Origin: Pyrenopolyporus hunteri
Lineage: Eukaryota > Ascomycota > Sordariomycetes > Xylariales > Hypoxylaceae
Direction of reading: 5' to 3'
Assembly (NCBI GenBank): GCA_902806595.1
Contig: CADCXC010000046.1
Coordinates: 372,001 to 436,000, forward strand
DNA: 64,000 nucleotides
The position numbers were made by a program, and so were the translations under genes. Positions 34,417 to 47,486 of the stretch are shown here, one piece after another; the stretch's first letter is position 1, and each line of letters starts with the position of its first letter. The notes beneath the pieces are model-generated. The model made no database searches, was not told the origin of the DNA, and worked only from the letters and a program-made list of their open reading frames with translations.

Positions 34417-36126
34417 ATGATGCCTCATTCTGTGTCGCCGGAGGCTGGTAGTCAGAATACTACTACCGATGAGACCATGGCAGACGTTCCCACCCAAAAT
34501 GGTGGTAGCCAAGCTACCGATAATGATATTACCATGACTGAAACGAACGCTGTTCCCACAACCAAGGAGGAGGACAAGAAGGATGTCAAGTTAGAGGACC
34601 TATTCGCGGATGTTGACTCGGATGACGAAGAGTTCCCCAGCTCACGACCAGCCGAAGAAAAGTTATCGACATTGTGAGATTTCGGAAACCCCAACTAGGC
34701 TTGAAGGAATTAGATTTAACAGACGATATAGCGATGGTCCTGTGCCCTTAAAAGCTTCAGACCCCGAAATTTTACGCATGTTCTATCAACGATTCTTCCC
34801 CTGGCGCTATCTGTTCCAATGGCTGAACCATAGCCCGACACCAACGAACGACTTCGGTCATCGCGAGTTTGCCTTCACCCTACAGGGCGACGTTTATCTG
34901 CGATATCAGTCGTACCCCACCGCTGACCTGTGAGTGATCTATGGTCTCAATCCCTGCATATTTGCAATACAGTAGCTCATGCCGCCCGTTATAGAATCCG
35001 AAAAGATGTCCTACGCCATCTGCCGACCCGTTTCGAAATCGGACCCGTATACACGACAAACCCACGCGATCGCAAGACGCTGCGAAATTCAAGCGCGTTC
35101 AAGCCCTTGGCTAAAGAGCTGTGCTTCGATATCGATTTAACGGATTACGACGAAATCCGAACGTGCTGCGACAAGGCGAACATTTGCAACCGATGTTGGC
35201 AGTTCATCACTATGGCTATCAAAGTGGTAGACGTGGCACTGCGAGATGACTTCGGCTTCAAGCATATCATGTGGGTGTACTCCGGACGAAGAGGTGCCCA
35301 CGCTTGGGTATGCGACAAGAAGGCGCGGACCATGGACGACCAGAAGCGTAGGGCCATCGCGGGATATCTCGAAGTGATCCGCGGCGGAGCGCAGAGTGGG
35401 AAGAAGGTCAACTTATGGAGACCGTTACACCCCCATCTGAGGTATGCCGGGTTTCTGTCCCCAACCCCCCGGGGAAGTCCTATCTAGGATATATACTGAC
35501 GATTATCCCAAAGTCGGAGTTTGAACATTCTAGCACCGCATTTTCAAACAGACATACTCGAGGCACAGGACCCGTGGGCTTCGCCGGAGAGGGCCGAGCA
35601 TCTTTTATCTCTCCTCCCCGACAAAACATTAAACGAAAGTCTACGCAAGAAATGGGACTCTTCCCCGGGCCGCCCGAGCACATCCAAATGGGCCGACATC
35701 GACGCCCTTGCTCGGTCAGGGGCTAGCAAGAACCTCGACACGAAAGCGTTGCTGGACGCGAAGCAAGACGTAGTGCTCGAATACACGTACCCGCGCCTCG
35801 ATATCGAGGTCAGCAAGAAACTGAACCACTTGCTCAAGTCGCCCTTCGTCGTGCACCCGGGCACGGGGCGAGTGTGCGTGCCGATCGACACGCGGCGGCT
35901 GGAGGACTTCGACCCGCTCGGGGTGCCGACGGTGCATAGCTTGCTCGAGGAGATCGACTCGTGGAAGCCCGACGGCGAGGATACGAAATCCCTCCAGGAT
36001 TGGGAGAAGACGAGCTTGCGCCCGTACGTCGAGTACTTCCGCAGCTTCGTGCTGGCACTCATGAAGGACGAGCGGGACCCCAAGGTAAAGCGGGAAAGGG
36101 AAGAGGGCGATGCGATGGAGTTCTAA
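34417..36126 (+). CDS. pri1: DNA primase small (catalytic) subunit PRI1
   Basis: Synthesises RNA primers in the DNA polymerase alpha-primase complex. Exons 34417-34673, 34723-34929, 34995-35441 and 35514-36126 give 507 aa. An acidic disordered N-terminus of ~85 residues precedes the prim fold: SDPEILRMFYQRFFPWRYLFQWLNH, then EFAFTLQGD-YLRYQS. The catalytic metal-binding pair Asp200/Asp202 sits in ELCFDIDLTDYD. The structural zinc motif is CCDKANICNRCW, and the SGRRGAHAWVCD block lies downstream. Introns of 49-72 nt have TAAC/CTGAC branches; the last join gives HPHLSRSLNIL, which matches the family. The acceptor at 34994 is the best of several possible, so two or three residues there are uncertain. 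Confidence 0.94.
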
Positions 36127-36315
36127 ACCAGGTGGCTTCGGGTCTGATGATTCGCTCCCCTTGAGCCGGTTTGGCTATAATAGTTGGGTATATAGGTAGG
36201 TATGTATTTCGTACTACGGCATAGGCATGGAGTCTTGGGATTCTTTACGTATTTGAAGCCGGGACATGAATCATATTATGCACGACTTTCTTCTCCTCGA
36301 TCGTGGTATTGTTGT

Positions 36316-36927
36316 TTATGCCTCTCCTGATTCTTCGCTGAGGAGCTTCTGCCTCACCATAGCCACCAGGTCCTCATTGCTACCAGTGCCCGTTTCTCGC
36401 CGGAGGGAGTTGCTAGCAACGCTAATGGTCTTATCTCTGGTCTTCATCCCGTGCGTGATTTGCAAGTCCGATTTCGCTACGCCTAGGATCTGTAATGTGT
36501 TATTATTGGGCTCTTACCTCTCCCGTATAATACGTGCGTATGTCCTATATGTTCGGTATACATGTTATATGTAGCAAAAAAGAAAATCCTACACTAAGAA
36601 TCCTAAGACAGTTTCTCAAGGAACAAGCTCCTTGGTTTATGCCACACCACCTAACGTAAGACAATATATGCCTGTAGAGAAGAGATAAGATATGAATAAG
36701 AGCAATATCAGCCTGCTTACCTCACTCAATATCTCGATCACAGCTTTATTTGCCTTACCATCCTGGGCCTGGGCCGAGACGCATAGCTCGATAGCCTCGT
36801 CGGTGATAGCGGCAACTCCCTCTCGCACCTTGCTCGCCCCGGGTCGGACGTGACACCGCAGCTGCAGGATCTCGGGCGAGGACGATTTCGACTTCTGGAT
36901 TAGTGTTATGGCGTTACGAGCGGCCAT
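36316..36927 (-). CDS. DUF167/YggU-family small protein
   Basis: Exons 36721-36927 and 36316-36489 join in phase 0 to 126 aa. The fold family is widespread in bacteria and eukaryotes (YggU, human C15orf40) but its function is not established. The sequence shows the family pattern: LRCHVRPGASK near the start, then DGKANKAVIEILSE, and after the splice ILGVAKSDLQITHGMKTRDKTISV. The 231-nt intron is long for this genome, but the joined sequence is continuous relative to the family and the acceptor is TTACAG. The 3' ends of this gene and PRI1 are convergent, 189 bases apart. Confidence 0.88.
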
Positions 36928-37555
36928 GTTGTCATTGTGATAAGTAGTTTAGGTTTTATTTTAAGAGGCGCCTAATGATGATTTGGTGGAACTCTGCTAT
37001 TCTCTCTTTTGTACGGGTTGATGTTTCTGAACCTTCCAGGTTTCCGATTGGATATGCTTGAGATTTAATAAGGGTTATGTAGGCTGATAGATAGGGACCA
37101 TGTACCCGCTAAAAAACCCAACGCTTAGGCACATATAGTCTATGGTAGCCCGCTGTGGATAGGGTAGGACGAAAATTTACAGTTGCTCTACGTAGCGCTG
37201 TAGCTTACCTAGCGGCCTAGTAGTACCTGCGCTGTGTGTTGGCTAAGAGGGACCCACCTACGTGTGCATACCCGCGCACGGTGGATACGTGTATGCGTAA
37301 CTTTTCGGCGGCGGCCATCATACCAAGCTAGTGAGAGGTACTTGCCCGATCTCATACAATAAAATAACTGGGAAGCGGCGACACTCTCAAACCAAGTACA
37401 TCAACATTGTTTCAATTCGAGATTCTCTCCCTCGACATTCATCGCTCATTTCCCTTCTTTTCTCACCGTATTCCCAATATGCGACATTCATTGTAAATTG
37501 CATGTTTTTGTCGCGCAAGTTCTCGCCACCTTCATCCCTCCTTCTACGCCGAACA
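36928..37555. other. Divergent promoter, DUF167 protein / HAD-RGG protein
   Basis: 628 bases without a supported gene; AT-rich left part and CT-rich stretch (37410-37545) before the HAD gene start, a common fungal promoter/leader pattern. Confidence 0.55.
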
Positions 37556-39460
37556 ATGGCGTCCGACCAAGCACTTCGCGCCGCTCACGGCCATACTCTC
37601 ACAGCTCTTAGCCGATGGTCTATTCTGGACAAGAAACTGCCTCGTAAGTTGCTGATGTAGGCTTTGAAATATGGCGGGTTGTGGTATCTTTTAGTAACAG
37701 CGAAATCTAGCCGTCGATCAGATTAAAGCCGTCCACCTTTACGACTTCGATAACACCCGTTCGTCTCCCCGCGCCTCTATCTTGCCGTCATTCGCAACTA
37801 ACCCTACCCTACCTCAGTATTCCAGACTCCTCTCCCTAACCCCAAACTGTGGGATCCGCAGACGCTTGGGTTGCTAAACACTCCCGACGTATTCGTCAAC
37901 GGTGGTTGGTGGCACGACTCTAGGATACTGGCTGCGACTGGCGAAGGTGTCGAACATGAGGAGAAGCGTGCTTGGGAGGGATGGTGGAACGAGAAAATCG
38001 TGGAACTGGTCCGACTGACCATGAAGCAGAGCGATGCCCTCTGCGTTCTACTGACTGGGCGTTCTGAACAAGGCTTCTCCCAACTCATCAAGCGAATCGT
38101 CGCGAGCAAGGGCTTAGAGTTTGACATGATTGGACTTAAGCCGGCTGTTGGGCCCAACAACGAACGCTTCCTAAACACCATGGACTTTAAGCAGGTCTTC
38201 ATCAGAGCCATACTAGGCACCTATACCGCGACTAAGGAGGTTCGTATTTACGAGGATCGACCGAAGCATGTCGCCGGCTTCCGCGAATTCCTAGCCGAAT
38301 ACAATAAACAGCGAGTCAACCTTAGGCAACCCCCGATTTCTGCTGAAGTCATTCATGTTGCTGAACTCTCCACCACACTCGATCCCGTCGTCGAGGTGGC
38401 AGAAGTACAACACCTTATCAACATCCACAATAGTCTTGTCAAGGGACGAAACGGAACTCGACGGACCGGGCGCATGTCTATCAAGAAAAGCGTCATCTTT
38501 ACGAGTTACATGATCGAACCGGCTGATACGAAGCGATTAATCAAGCTCCTAAACGAGCTAGAGCCCGACGTAACGGATCTAAAGTACCTTGCTAATACCA
38601 TCATGATCATGACACGAGCATGCCCAAAGCCTATCCTGGACAAAATAGGCGGCATGAACTCTAAGATGAAGTGGGAGGTCACCGACATCGGCTCTTTTCG
38701 GTCTGTTATTTGGGCGGCACGCGTAAGACCAGTTCCAGCCAACGCGGTCTATCATACCGAGAATTCGCCGCCGTCAGTAGTTCTTGGCCTTAGAAGGGGC
38801 GCTCGCCCACCAGATGTTCAAAAGATCCATCATTGGCAACCAATACCACCCGAGAAATCCTTTGCATTCGAGACGACGGTTGGTGAAAAGATGGTGCTTC
38901 GCATCGAGCGTGAGCGTGAGCGTGAGGACCAAGACGGGGACCAGTATGATAGCCAGAGAGAGAAGCACTTTTCGCAGAAGGGCTCCAAGCGAAAGTTTGT
39001 AAGCGACGAGGACAGGCAAACGCGCCAGCACGGCGGGAACTATGGCAATAACAACCGCGAATACCATAGCTCAAATTACCAGGGACGAGGCGGCACGGAA
39101 AATAGGGGTCGCGGCGGCCATAGGGGTGGTGGCAGTTCCAGAGGTAACCGCGGTGGCGGTAGAGGAGGATTCAGGGGTTCTGGAAGAGGTGGCAAGGGTG
39201 GAGTCCATGGATATCGCTCTCTCGACGATGTTGATACGCGTGACAACACGCAGGGGGGGTTTGGCTCATCCACAGTTTCATACGATGATACTTTCCCTTC
39301 GTTACAAGGCGGTGGCCCCCAATTTCAGCAGCCTCTGCCGCCACCTCCGCCGTACGGCCAGCCGTTCCCACTGCAGGGACAATGGCCGGCTCCAGGAGGA
39401 CCTCCAACGCAGTCGCGGCCTGTGGGTGGTCCCGGGCCGGATCTCCAGAACTTTTACTAA
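37556..39460 (+). CDS. HAD-superfamily 'Swiss Army Knife RNA repair-like' protein with RGG tail
   Basis: Exons 37556-37643, 37711-37758 and 37818-39460 give 592 aa. The HAD motif I is assembled from exons 2 and 3: HLYDFDNTLFQTPLP, with Asp41 and Asp43 as nucleophile and acid/base candidates. Further HAD-like blocks are VLLTGRSEQGF (motif II region) and RIYEDRPKH (motif III/IV region). This matches the fungal HAD_SAK_1 family, predicted to act in RNA repair or processing; no reaction is established. The C-terminal ~130 residues are an RGG/GRG-rich RNA-binding segment (about 466-508) followed by a Pro/Gln-rich end. Exon 2 has a less usual GTTCGT donor, but the phase and the motif support it. 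Confidence 0.87.
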
Positions 39461-40362
39461 GCGACTACGGTAGTTGAGTAATGCACTCTGTCTACCCTTA
39501 CTCGGAGGGGCCAGTTTAGGGAGTTTGTTTTATGGCGGTGGCCTAGAACGGAGCCACGATCATTACATTACATCAACAAGTTTGGCAAGTCCAGCTATGA
39601 AGTCGTCCAACCAGATTTAGTTGAACGAAAACGACCAATGTTTCTCAACTAGGCATAATAGGGTTCATACGGTTGGTATTACCTCGCGGATAGGCTTGTA
39701 CATATGGATTCACATACCCTCTTGTGTTTATTTCACAGGAATGCCGGTTTAGCTAGGTTAGGCGTTTAGCAGGAAATCTGTGGATCGGCATAGGAACAGA
39801 GTAACAATTGATAATGCAAATTACTATTTTGGTACAAATATTGGAACGACGTAGGCATAAGTTGATCTACAGAATGCATATGTTAGTCTAAATTCTAGAC
39901 GACTATTTTAAACGACTTGGTCTTATGCGCCAGATAACAATCAGAAAAAGATAGAACAATGTGGTGAGTTAGATGAATCATGCTCGTAAAGCACGAGTCA
40001 TAAACAGCCTCTAAAAAATCATCATAGACAACTGGCTGGTAGGGTATAGTTGAAAAGAGAAAGATTGGCGGACTTACCACAGAATTAGGACCCACGTCTC
40101 CAACAGGAGCACGTTCACCATCTTATATGTACGAAAATGGGAGCTTGGTCAAAACTGGGGAATCCGAATTTTATATGTACAGAGTGTACCTCATAGTCAC
40201 GATCCCCTACCCTCACCGTGATAGGAGGTCGTATAATCGGTTGTCCGCCACCTTTAGTGATAGCTGCGACGTTATAAAGCTGCTTTTCTTGGGGCCAGGC
40301 CAATTCCAGCCCCAAACCCCAGGCAGGTTGGTTCGCAAATAATATTGCGGTCTCCCTCCCGC
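39461..40362. other. Intergenic between convergent HAD-RGG and complex I genes
   Basis: Two 3' flanks, AT-rich; no supported gene or repeat. Confidence 0.55.
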
Positions 40363-41236
40363 TTACTCTGTGGTGGCCGAGACGGGGTTGATCTCGATGC
40401 CATACTTTTCCTTTAGGCGCTCTCGCCTGCGCTCTTCGTATCCTGGGGGTTTGATACCTATTGACCGTTAGTAACACCGCGCCATGGTATTATAGAGGGT
40501 GGGTGTGGTGCAGCGCTTACCCCTCCCCTCTCCAATATCGGAGATGGTCTCGGCGATGGGCCGCCGTCGGTTCTTCCGGAGGTACTCCTTGCGGTCGTAC
40601 TCGTCCATCTCGGGCACCTCGTTGCGGGGCGCGCCGCGCAGGGAGCCTCCCGTGTACTCGAACGTCGACATGATGACGGAGAAGGCGGCGCCGAAGCCGA
40701 GGACTTGGGACATCCGGCCAGCTATGCGTGCAAATTCTTCTTAGCTAACATCATTAAGACGGAAACGCGGGGGGGAGCGTACCTCTAAGGCCAATCGTCG
40801 CTCCGCTTAGGAACGAGGCGATCGTCACGTTCAGCGTGTCGTCCTTCTCCCGCAGGTTGGCGGACGCATCTTTCGAGAATAGGTATACGGCGCCGAGAGT
40901 AGCTACGGAGAGGTATTCGTATTAGCTTCCTGGTTACGATTCGATGACGACAAGACCTCCTCCGCGTTAAGCAGTAGAGTAGAGAACCGCCCGCGGTCGA
41001 ATCGGGTGGGGTAAAAACAAAATAAAAGACGTACTGAACATCGCCATGGTGCCGCCAGACCTGCTGAAAACACCCCAGGCGCCGACGTTGCGCTTCGCGA
41101 GGGAGTTCTGGACGGCGGAGACGATGAACCCGGTGCCCGCGCCAAACAGCGCGCCTTTTATGCCGGACTTGATAGCATCGTGCTGGTGGAAGAAGTGCTC
41201 GTTCACTTCGGCCCGGGCGGTTTGTCGATTAGCCAT
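40363..41236 (-). CDS. Mitochondrial complex I accessory subunit, NDUFA11/B14.7-like (Tim17 family)
   Basis: Inner-membrane accessory subunit of NADH:ubiquinone oxidoreductase. Four exons, 41035-41236, 40783-40902, 40521-40721 and 40363-40457, join to 205 aa (about 22 kDa), as expected for fungal B14.7 homologues. The N-terminus is RAEVNEHFFHQHDAIKSG. Three or four Gly-rich membrane segments follow: GALFGAGTGFIVSAVQNSL, GTMAMFTTLGAVYLFS, IASFLSGATIGLRAG and VLGFGAAFSVIMSTFEYTGGSL. A charged C-terminus (RKEYLRKNRRRP, IGEGRGIKPPGYEERRRERLKEKYGIE) completes it; this ending is typical of the fungal subunit. All introns are GT-AG and in phase; introns 1 and 2 lie between membrane segments. Confidence 0.9.
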
Positions 41237-43517
41237 CTTGACTCAAGCCCGAGGGAGGCAATCCGCAAAGGGGGCTTGAGGTGTGTTGGAATCTGTTGAT
41301 GTGATATGGCCGAGTAGGAGAGGGAGGTTCGGGTATAGGTAGGTGGGTGGTATATATTATGTACAAGAGGTAGAGCTTTGAGCTCAATCGGATGAATGAT
41401 GATTGGTTCCTCGGGATTGTTCCAAGGTTTGGTTTATTCTGCCGGATCTTTGCCGGGGCGTGCTAGCACGTGACGGCTGTGGACGACAAGCTTAGGTAAT
41501 AATGAACAAACCGGGGCTGAACTTTCAACGTTCCAACCTTAAATCTGGGCATGTACAACACCAACGTAGGTACCTAGGTACCTAGGTAGGTACCTAGTGC
41601 CATAGATGAGAAAACGTCCGGGTGTTTTCTTATCTTTCAGACATGCATGAGGTAACATTCTAAACGCCTGTGTAACATTTTCGTGTAGACATGACAATTT
41701 ATTTACCGACTACATGCAGTTATAATATTTTGTAGAATATATACACCGTCTTTAGTTACATCATCGCAAAGCGATTGGGGCTTTCAATATTGTTCTTACG
41801 AAGGACATGATTTATTGAAGGAATACCTCGTTAAGTGTCGGAGTCGGGTAATTGCACCGCATCTTCCGAGTGCCGTATTTATTAGGTACCTACCTAGGTA
41901 GTATTGGAACATTAAGTTGACTGAAAGAACTGATCTAGAATGACTGTGAAATCATGCGCATGGACGTCGCCGTCCGAAGCTACCAAGTCATGTTCAGACA
42001 GGGGACTCTAATCAACTAATGGCATCGCGCCATGACATTTTATAAATACACACACACACACGTAGGCCCCGGGAATCATCACATTAGGCATTCAAGTAAA
42101 ATACTTTATAGGCTTAGAGATAGAGCAAAAACGACATCAGGCAAGGACCAAGGTTGCTTCAAATTATGTACCTACCTACCTAAACGCCAGAGGTACCTTA
42201 CGTCATGTAGAGCAAGGCAGGAAGATAGGTAAGTACTACCCTAACCCAGCGCTAGGCAGCGGAATATTCCATGGTCCGCGATAAGCGATAAGAACCAAAA
42301 CGGTTTCCAGTTCCAAACCAAAGCCCATCAAACGTTTGACGCACGGTCCTTCTCTCATAGACTAGGCTTTTTGGCGCTTTGGGTAATTCTCGAGAAGCTT
42401 ACTGATGAGTGATGATCCTGGCAACTGACCAACCCACTTTACAGCCCACTTGATCATGGTCGGCTTCGAACCCTAGAGTTACGCATCGTCATATGGAGGT
42501 TTCGTCAGCTTTGTCAGAAGGATTTCGAGTACCGCAAAACCTATTCATCTTCTTGCAGGCGCCTTCTTTCCAGGGAGAGTGGGATTGACCGGAGCATCGT
42601 CGTCGCTTGCGTGCGTTCTGCCTTACATCCATTTCTTTATTCTTTTCGACGCCCCTCATACGTCTCTCGTTAGTTCCTCTGGTCAAAATTACCTAGGATC
42701 ATCGACCCGTTGCATCGACTCCTTCTCTACCCGGTACCTAAGGTTACCCTCTCACCAATCAGCATCCCACATCGAGTCTAATACACTCGATATGAATAGT
42801 TGAATAAGGTGCCTGGGCATAGAAAAAAACTGTCGTCTTCTATCAGGGGTAAGGATATTTTCAGTTCCTTTCCCCCCAATCTACCTACCTAAGTTAGCCG
42901 TATAAAAAAGTAGTGGAAACAGAGAACACCGTGCTCTTCCACTCCTTAGTATATAATCTCTTACCAGAGTCATGGTGTTTAGTTACCTTTTATGATATCA
43001 ATAGGTCTCCTATAGCTTACAACTGCTGAGGGTCTTGGATTACTGGGCACTTTCAAGTTATTTCGTGGGCTCGGTTCGGGAACTAATGTTAAGTCAAACA
43101 ACAAAGTATCCAACTCTGGTATGGGCGTATCCGTTTGTCGTTGGCACGCTTTTTTTTCTTTCCCCCATCGGTTAGGACCTCGTGGCATAAAGACGCACAA
43201 GCATATATGAGGAAGGAAGCCACCAGGTGGACTCACTCCCACTCGATCCTGTTATCGTCATACAAACATGAACCTCCTGCTGATTTTATTTTAGGAACTG
43301 CCACTATCTATTTCAGCAACTCTCCTTACTGCTCATTACTGCCAAATCTGGTCATTGGGTATACCTCACGTACCGTTCTCCTCGTGATTTCTCTCTATGC
43401 GTCTTCCTTAACTCCTAGGAGTAGGGGTATTAATTACGCGAGACCCTTTCGAGAAGCGCGCCACAGCCGTTCTAGTCGGGTCTCGTCTCCCTCACCTACT
43501 TCTAACCGCGGGACTAT
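41237..43517. other. 2.3-kb intergenic, complex I and UBP2 promoters
   Basis: Divergent upstream regions. Contains a palindromic GGTACCTAGGTACC array (41566-41597), further TACC tracts near 41885 and 42170, a short AC dinucleotide run (42047-42061) and CT-rich stretches closer to UBP2. No gene supported. Confidence 0.55.
41566..41597. repeat. Palindromic GTAGGTACCTAGGTACC array
   Basis: Nested perfect palindromes built from GGTACC and CCTAGG, about 330 bases upstream of the complex I subunit start. Confidence 0.85.
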
Positions 43518-46500
43518 ATGCCCTCAAGACAATCAGCCGTCAACATGACCTCTCTTTATGACTCGGACGACTTGGAAAAGCTTCGTCAACTGCAACTAGC
43601 GGCGAGACGCAGCTTCCAAGCTCTGCCTGATCCTCGGGGTGAGTTTTTAACCCGCTACGAGACTCCCGCCATTTTAGAGGCAGCGCTGATTGGAATTTAA
43701 AGCCCTCACGTCACCGCGTTTGTTTCGTCAGTTCCTCGCATCCCAGCTAGTGGAGCTAGGCTTCCTCGATTACTGCACAAGTCATGAAATGCAGTTGGTC
43801 GTGCCACAATCATTTTCAACCCAAGAAAGTATCACTTTAGTTTCTACCGTTTGTTGCCGCTGTCGCCATCATTTTCTCGTAAAGAGCGACTTTCGGCGGG
43901 TTCGGGCCTATAACGATGAGCACCGACACCATATGCTCGTTCCTTGCTCCCAAAAATCTACGGATCATCCTAGGATAAAGCAGTCGCCATACGATGACAC
44001 CGTTAGTTACGCTAGATACGTCTGTGTGGCCGATGATTGCTTCTTCAACATCGAAATCTCCGTCGTGCCTCCGAGGATCCCGCCGGGTGATCTAGCCAAG
44101 TTTAATGATAAGAACCGAATCTCACGAAATCTGGAGTCCGCGCGAGAGAAAGATCCGGACCGGTATGTGGATTTCAGCGACCTACCAACTCTGGGACCCG
44201 AAGGCATGCTCCGTAGATACCTTGCAGATGCCCTTCAGCAGCAGGCTGATGGGCAGCCGCTAAGGATTAACAAACGTAACAAAAGATTCCTGGTGTGGAT
44301 AAGCAACGACTTCGATGATCTCTTGAAATTCTTAGGATTTTACGAAGGAGTAGATGCTGCCACCGACGAGCCATGCTGGTACATTACTCCCCCTGAAGAG
44401 GGACGGAACCCGACCCGTATTGGGACCCTACGAGCTCGCATGGAGGACGCGCAAGTGGAACTCGATATCCTCACTAGCGCGCCGACAACCCCTGCTTGGG
44501 AGAGACTACTTCATGCATTCCAGGGCGAATTTGCCAATGGCCCAGTTGATGCGGGTTATCTCACGTCGGTCACTGAAGACGACCTGGCACTGCTAGGTTG
44601 CCTAGCCATGTATCCGCCTGAATATTTTAGCTGGGCGGCTATTCTCCTAGCAAGGCTACGCCCTAGGGACCGAGAGAAGTACCTAGATGCTGGTGTGCGT
44701 TGTATCCGAGACCGTAGTGACGATGCGTCTACCGAGATTATCATGTATAAATCTCGGTTTGACGAGGCATCTGCTCTGGACATAAGGGTGCAAGAAGCCT
44801 TCGCATTTTTTGACGCTTCTCCTCAGGACGGCTTGACGTCAGACTGGTTTTTAGCGAAGTACTATGAGATGACCAAGTTTAATGGGACTGATGAGTCCAA
44901 GGCTCAAGCTCAACAACATCTCGAGGCCATCGGCAACTATCTAGGAAGAGATATTGTGAGCGAAATCGATCCTAGAGCTGCGGAGAACGTAGGGCCGGGG
45001 GGACTTATGACATACTCTCCTATTGGGTCGGGGAACAGAATGAGCATCTCAGCGGCCGCAAATCTGCTCGGGGTAGAGGCTCACTATACGGCGGAGATAA
45101 TCCGTGGCTTCGTGGAGCGATTGGTACGTTTGGACTATTCTTGCTTTCTTCTCTTTACCTAATAGTTTTCTAATCGTAAACCTAGGACGAGGATATAGAC
45201 CGACTCAAGGTCGTTGAAGCCCTCGATGTTCTGTCCGAACTCAAGCGGCAACAGGGCAAGCCAGAAGAGGCGGGCGAATTGCAGCAAATCGCTGGGTTCG
45301 TTAAGCAGACTGGATATGCACCGGCCTTGGTATCTCAGCCTCATTCATCGCCGAAACCAGCGGGCTCCGTCGACACACCGCCCGGCCTAAAGAATATTGG
45401 GAACACATGCTACTTAAACAGTCTTTTGCAATATTTCTATAACGTCAAGACAGTACGCGATCTGGTGCTCAATTTTGACCTAGTGAAGCTTGACCTTGAC
45501 GAAGAGACAGTCAAACAGCGTCGAACAGGTGGAAACGGCACTAGCGTCAATCTCGAAGAAGCCATCGTCGCTAGACAATGTGAGTGGTATATGGCCTGCT
45601 GCCAACATGATGAAATATTGACCTAGAAAATAGTTGTGGAGATGCTTCAAGGGCTGTTCACTGATTTGCAAACGACTACCGAGACTGCCGCGCAGCCTTC
45701 CCAGAAACTCGCCAATACCGCGCTCTCGTCGGCTAGAGACATCTTAGACCAGCAATCCCAAAACGTCCCTCCACCACTGCCAGCGCGCCCGTCACCCGCA
45801 CCGCCGGTCCCCCCCAAGACAAACCCTGAGGTAGTGGACGAAATGACTGAGAGTACGGTAAACGTCACTGTCGAGTCAGTAAACGACAAACTTGAGATGG
45901 CTAGTTCCCAGAGTTCTCAAACGCTGGTTGATGACGGCGGAGACGCGGCAATGTCCTATATCCAATTAGAAACGCCGGATGATAATGACTCGGTCGTTCT
46001 TCCGCCACAAGATGACGTTAAAATGCAGGACTCGGCCAAGTCCTGGACTCTCGATGATAAGATGGCGGAGGTCTCGCGGAGATTAGAACATTCTGACCGG
46101 TCAGGGACGGCGCAGCAGGATGTTGGGGAAATTATTGGCAACATACTCGAGCATCTTATGCGCGCGATTCGCCCGGATGGCCCGATGCCTGAGAAACCTG
46201 AGCTGCAGGCGGACAAAATAACGAAGACGTTCTTCACTACGATCGTGAACTGTACAATAAAAACCAGGAAAGGATCCTCCGCCGACCCCCCGGCCCCCTA
46301 CTCGGAAGAAAGTCCTATAAACGTGGAGATCGTCCCAGAGCGGTGGATTACCGCCTACCCCGAAGAAGCGAACGAAGCCTCCGACGGCGCAAGTAATAAC
46401 CCTGGTGGGGCGAGTATCGTGCGCTGTACCTTGGTCGCGGCGTTGGACAGGTACTTCGCCTATGAACCAATCGACGACGGAAATCGTGCACGATATAGTA

Positions 46501-47486
46501 GTATTAGGGCACTCCCTCCCATAGTGCATATTTGCATCCAACGAAGTACGCCAAAGGGGAAAAATAAAAACCCCGTTATAATACCGGAGGTTTTGTACCT
46601 TGACCGTTATATGGAAGCCGAGAAGGGCTCGCCCGTCTGGCTCGCCCGTAAACGATCTTGGGCACTTAAGGAGCGCCTGAAGGAACTCGAGGCCAAGGCC
46701 TCCCCCGGTACCCAAGAGGCTCCCGTGCCATCTATGGACTCGACGGTTTGTGACCTTACCACCTTCCGACTAGAATCTCGCGAGTGCGCTAACCTCAGAA
46801 ACCAGGAGTTCAACAACGCGGATACTGAAGATCTGGCTACTATGGCAGCCTCGGCCCTAGACAGTGCCAGCGAGGAAGCAAATATACAACAAGCATTTCT
46901 AGAAGATACGGGGTTGCAAAGAAAGCGCAAGCTACCCGAATCTCTAGAATATGCGCTGTCTAAAAAGATAGTGACTCCGGACTCGGCTATCAGCTATCCA
47001 CTCAGCGATAAGTTCGGTGATATTTCCTGGGAGACAAGCAAGCCACTCGATGAGATGACACGACAGGAACTTTTCGAGTTGCGCGAGAAGGAGGAGACTA
47101 CATTCGATGCCATGAGGAAGGAGAAATACAGCATTCACGCAGTCATATGCCATCGTGGCGGCACGACCGCCGGGCACTATTGGGTCTGGATAAGGGACTT
47201 CAAACGGAATGCTTGGTATCGATACAATGACGAGACGGTTACAGAAGATAGCCGTGGCACGGAGGCTGTGCTGAATGATCTGAACGAGACGGGGGATCCG
47301 TACTATGTCGCATATGTTCGCGATGAGATAAAGGATGATCTTGTCGAGGTGCCCCAACGCTACAAGCCAGAGGCTAACGGTTCCTCAACCGTTAATCAGG
47401 AGGTCGAGATGATCGAGGGTGTAGCGTTCGATCCGACCCAAGTTCCTTCGACTAACGGGGTTCCCTCAGGCTCAGATAATCGATGA
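43518..47486 (+). CDS. ubp2: Ubiquitin carboxyl-terminal hydrolase UBP2-like
   Basis: Ubiquitin-specific cysteine protease (USP/peptidase C19). Exons 43518-43638, 43703-45123, 45186-45579 and 45634-47486 give 1262 aa, or 1253 aa if the second ATG at 43545 is used. The N-terminal half carries the UBP2-specific region with CCRCRHHF and CVADDC cysteines. The catalytic Cys box is PPGLKNIGNTCYLNSLLQ (Cys589), and the His box is GGTTAGHYWVWIRDF (His1160) followed by WYRYND. Between them is a long insertion rich in Pro, Glu and Ser (PPPLPARPSPAPPVPP), as in UBP2. In yeast, Ubp2 trims Lys63 chains with Rsp5/Rup1; that role here is by homology only. Splices use GTGAGT/GTACGT donors; the acceptor at 45633 restores VARQFVEMLQGL. 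Confidence 0.95.

Noticed and set aside
37795..37817. CTAACCCTACCCTACC resembling telomeric repeat
   Set aside because: Irregular units within an intron, with the function of a branch site and polypyrimidine tract.
40115..40477. 120-codon minus-strand frame overlapping the complex I gene
   Set aside because: Runs out of phase with exon 4, whose frame ends in the conserved ERLKEKYGIE.
42430..42490. GGGTTCGAAGCC on the minus strand resembling a tRNA B-box
   Set aside because: Flanking bases do not form a T-stem or acceptor stem.
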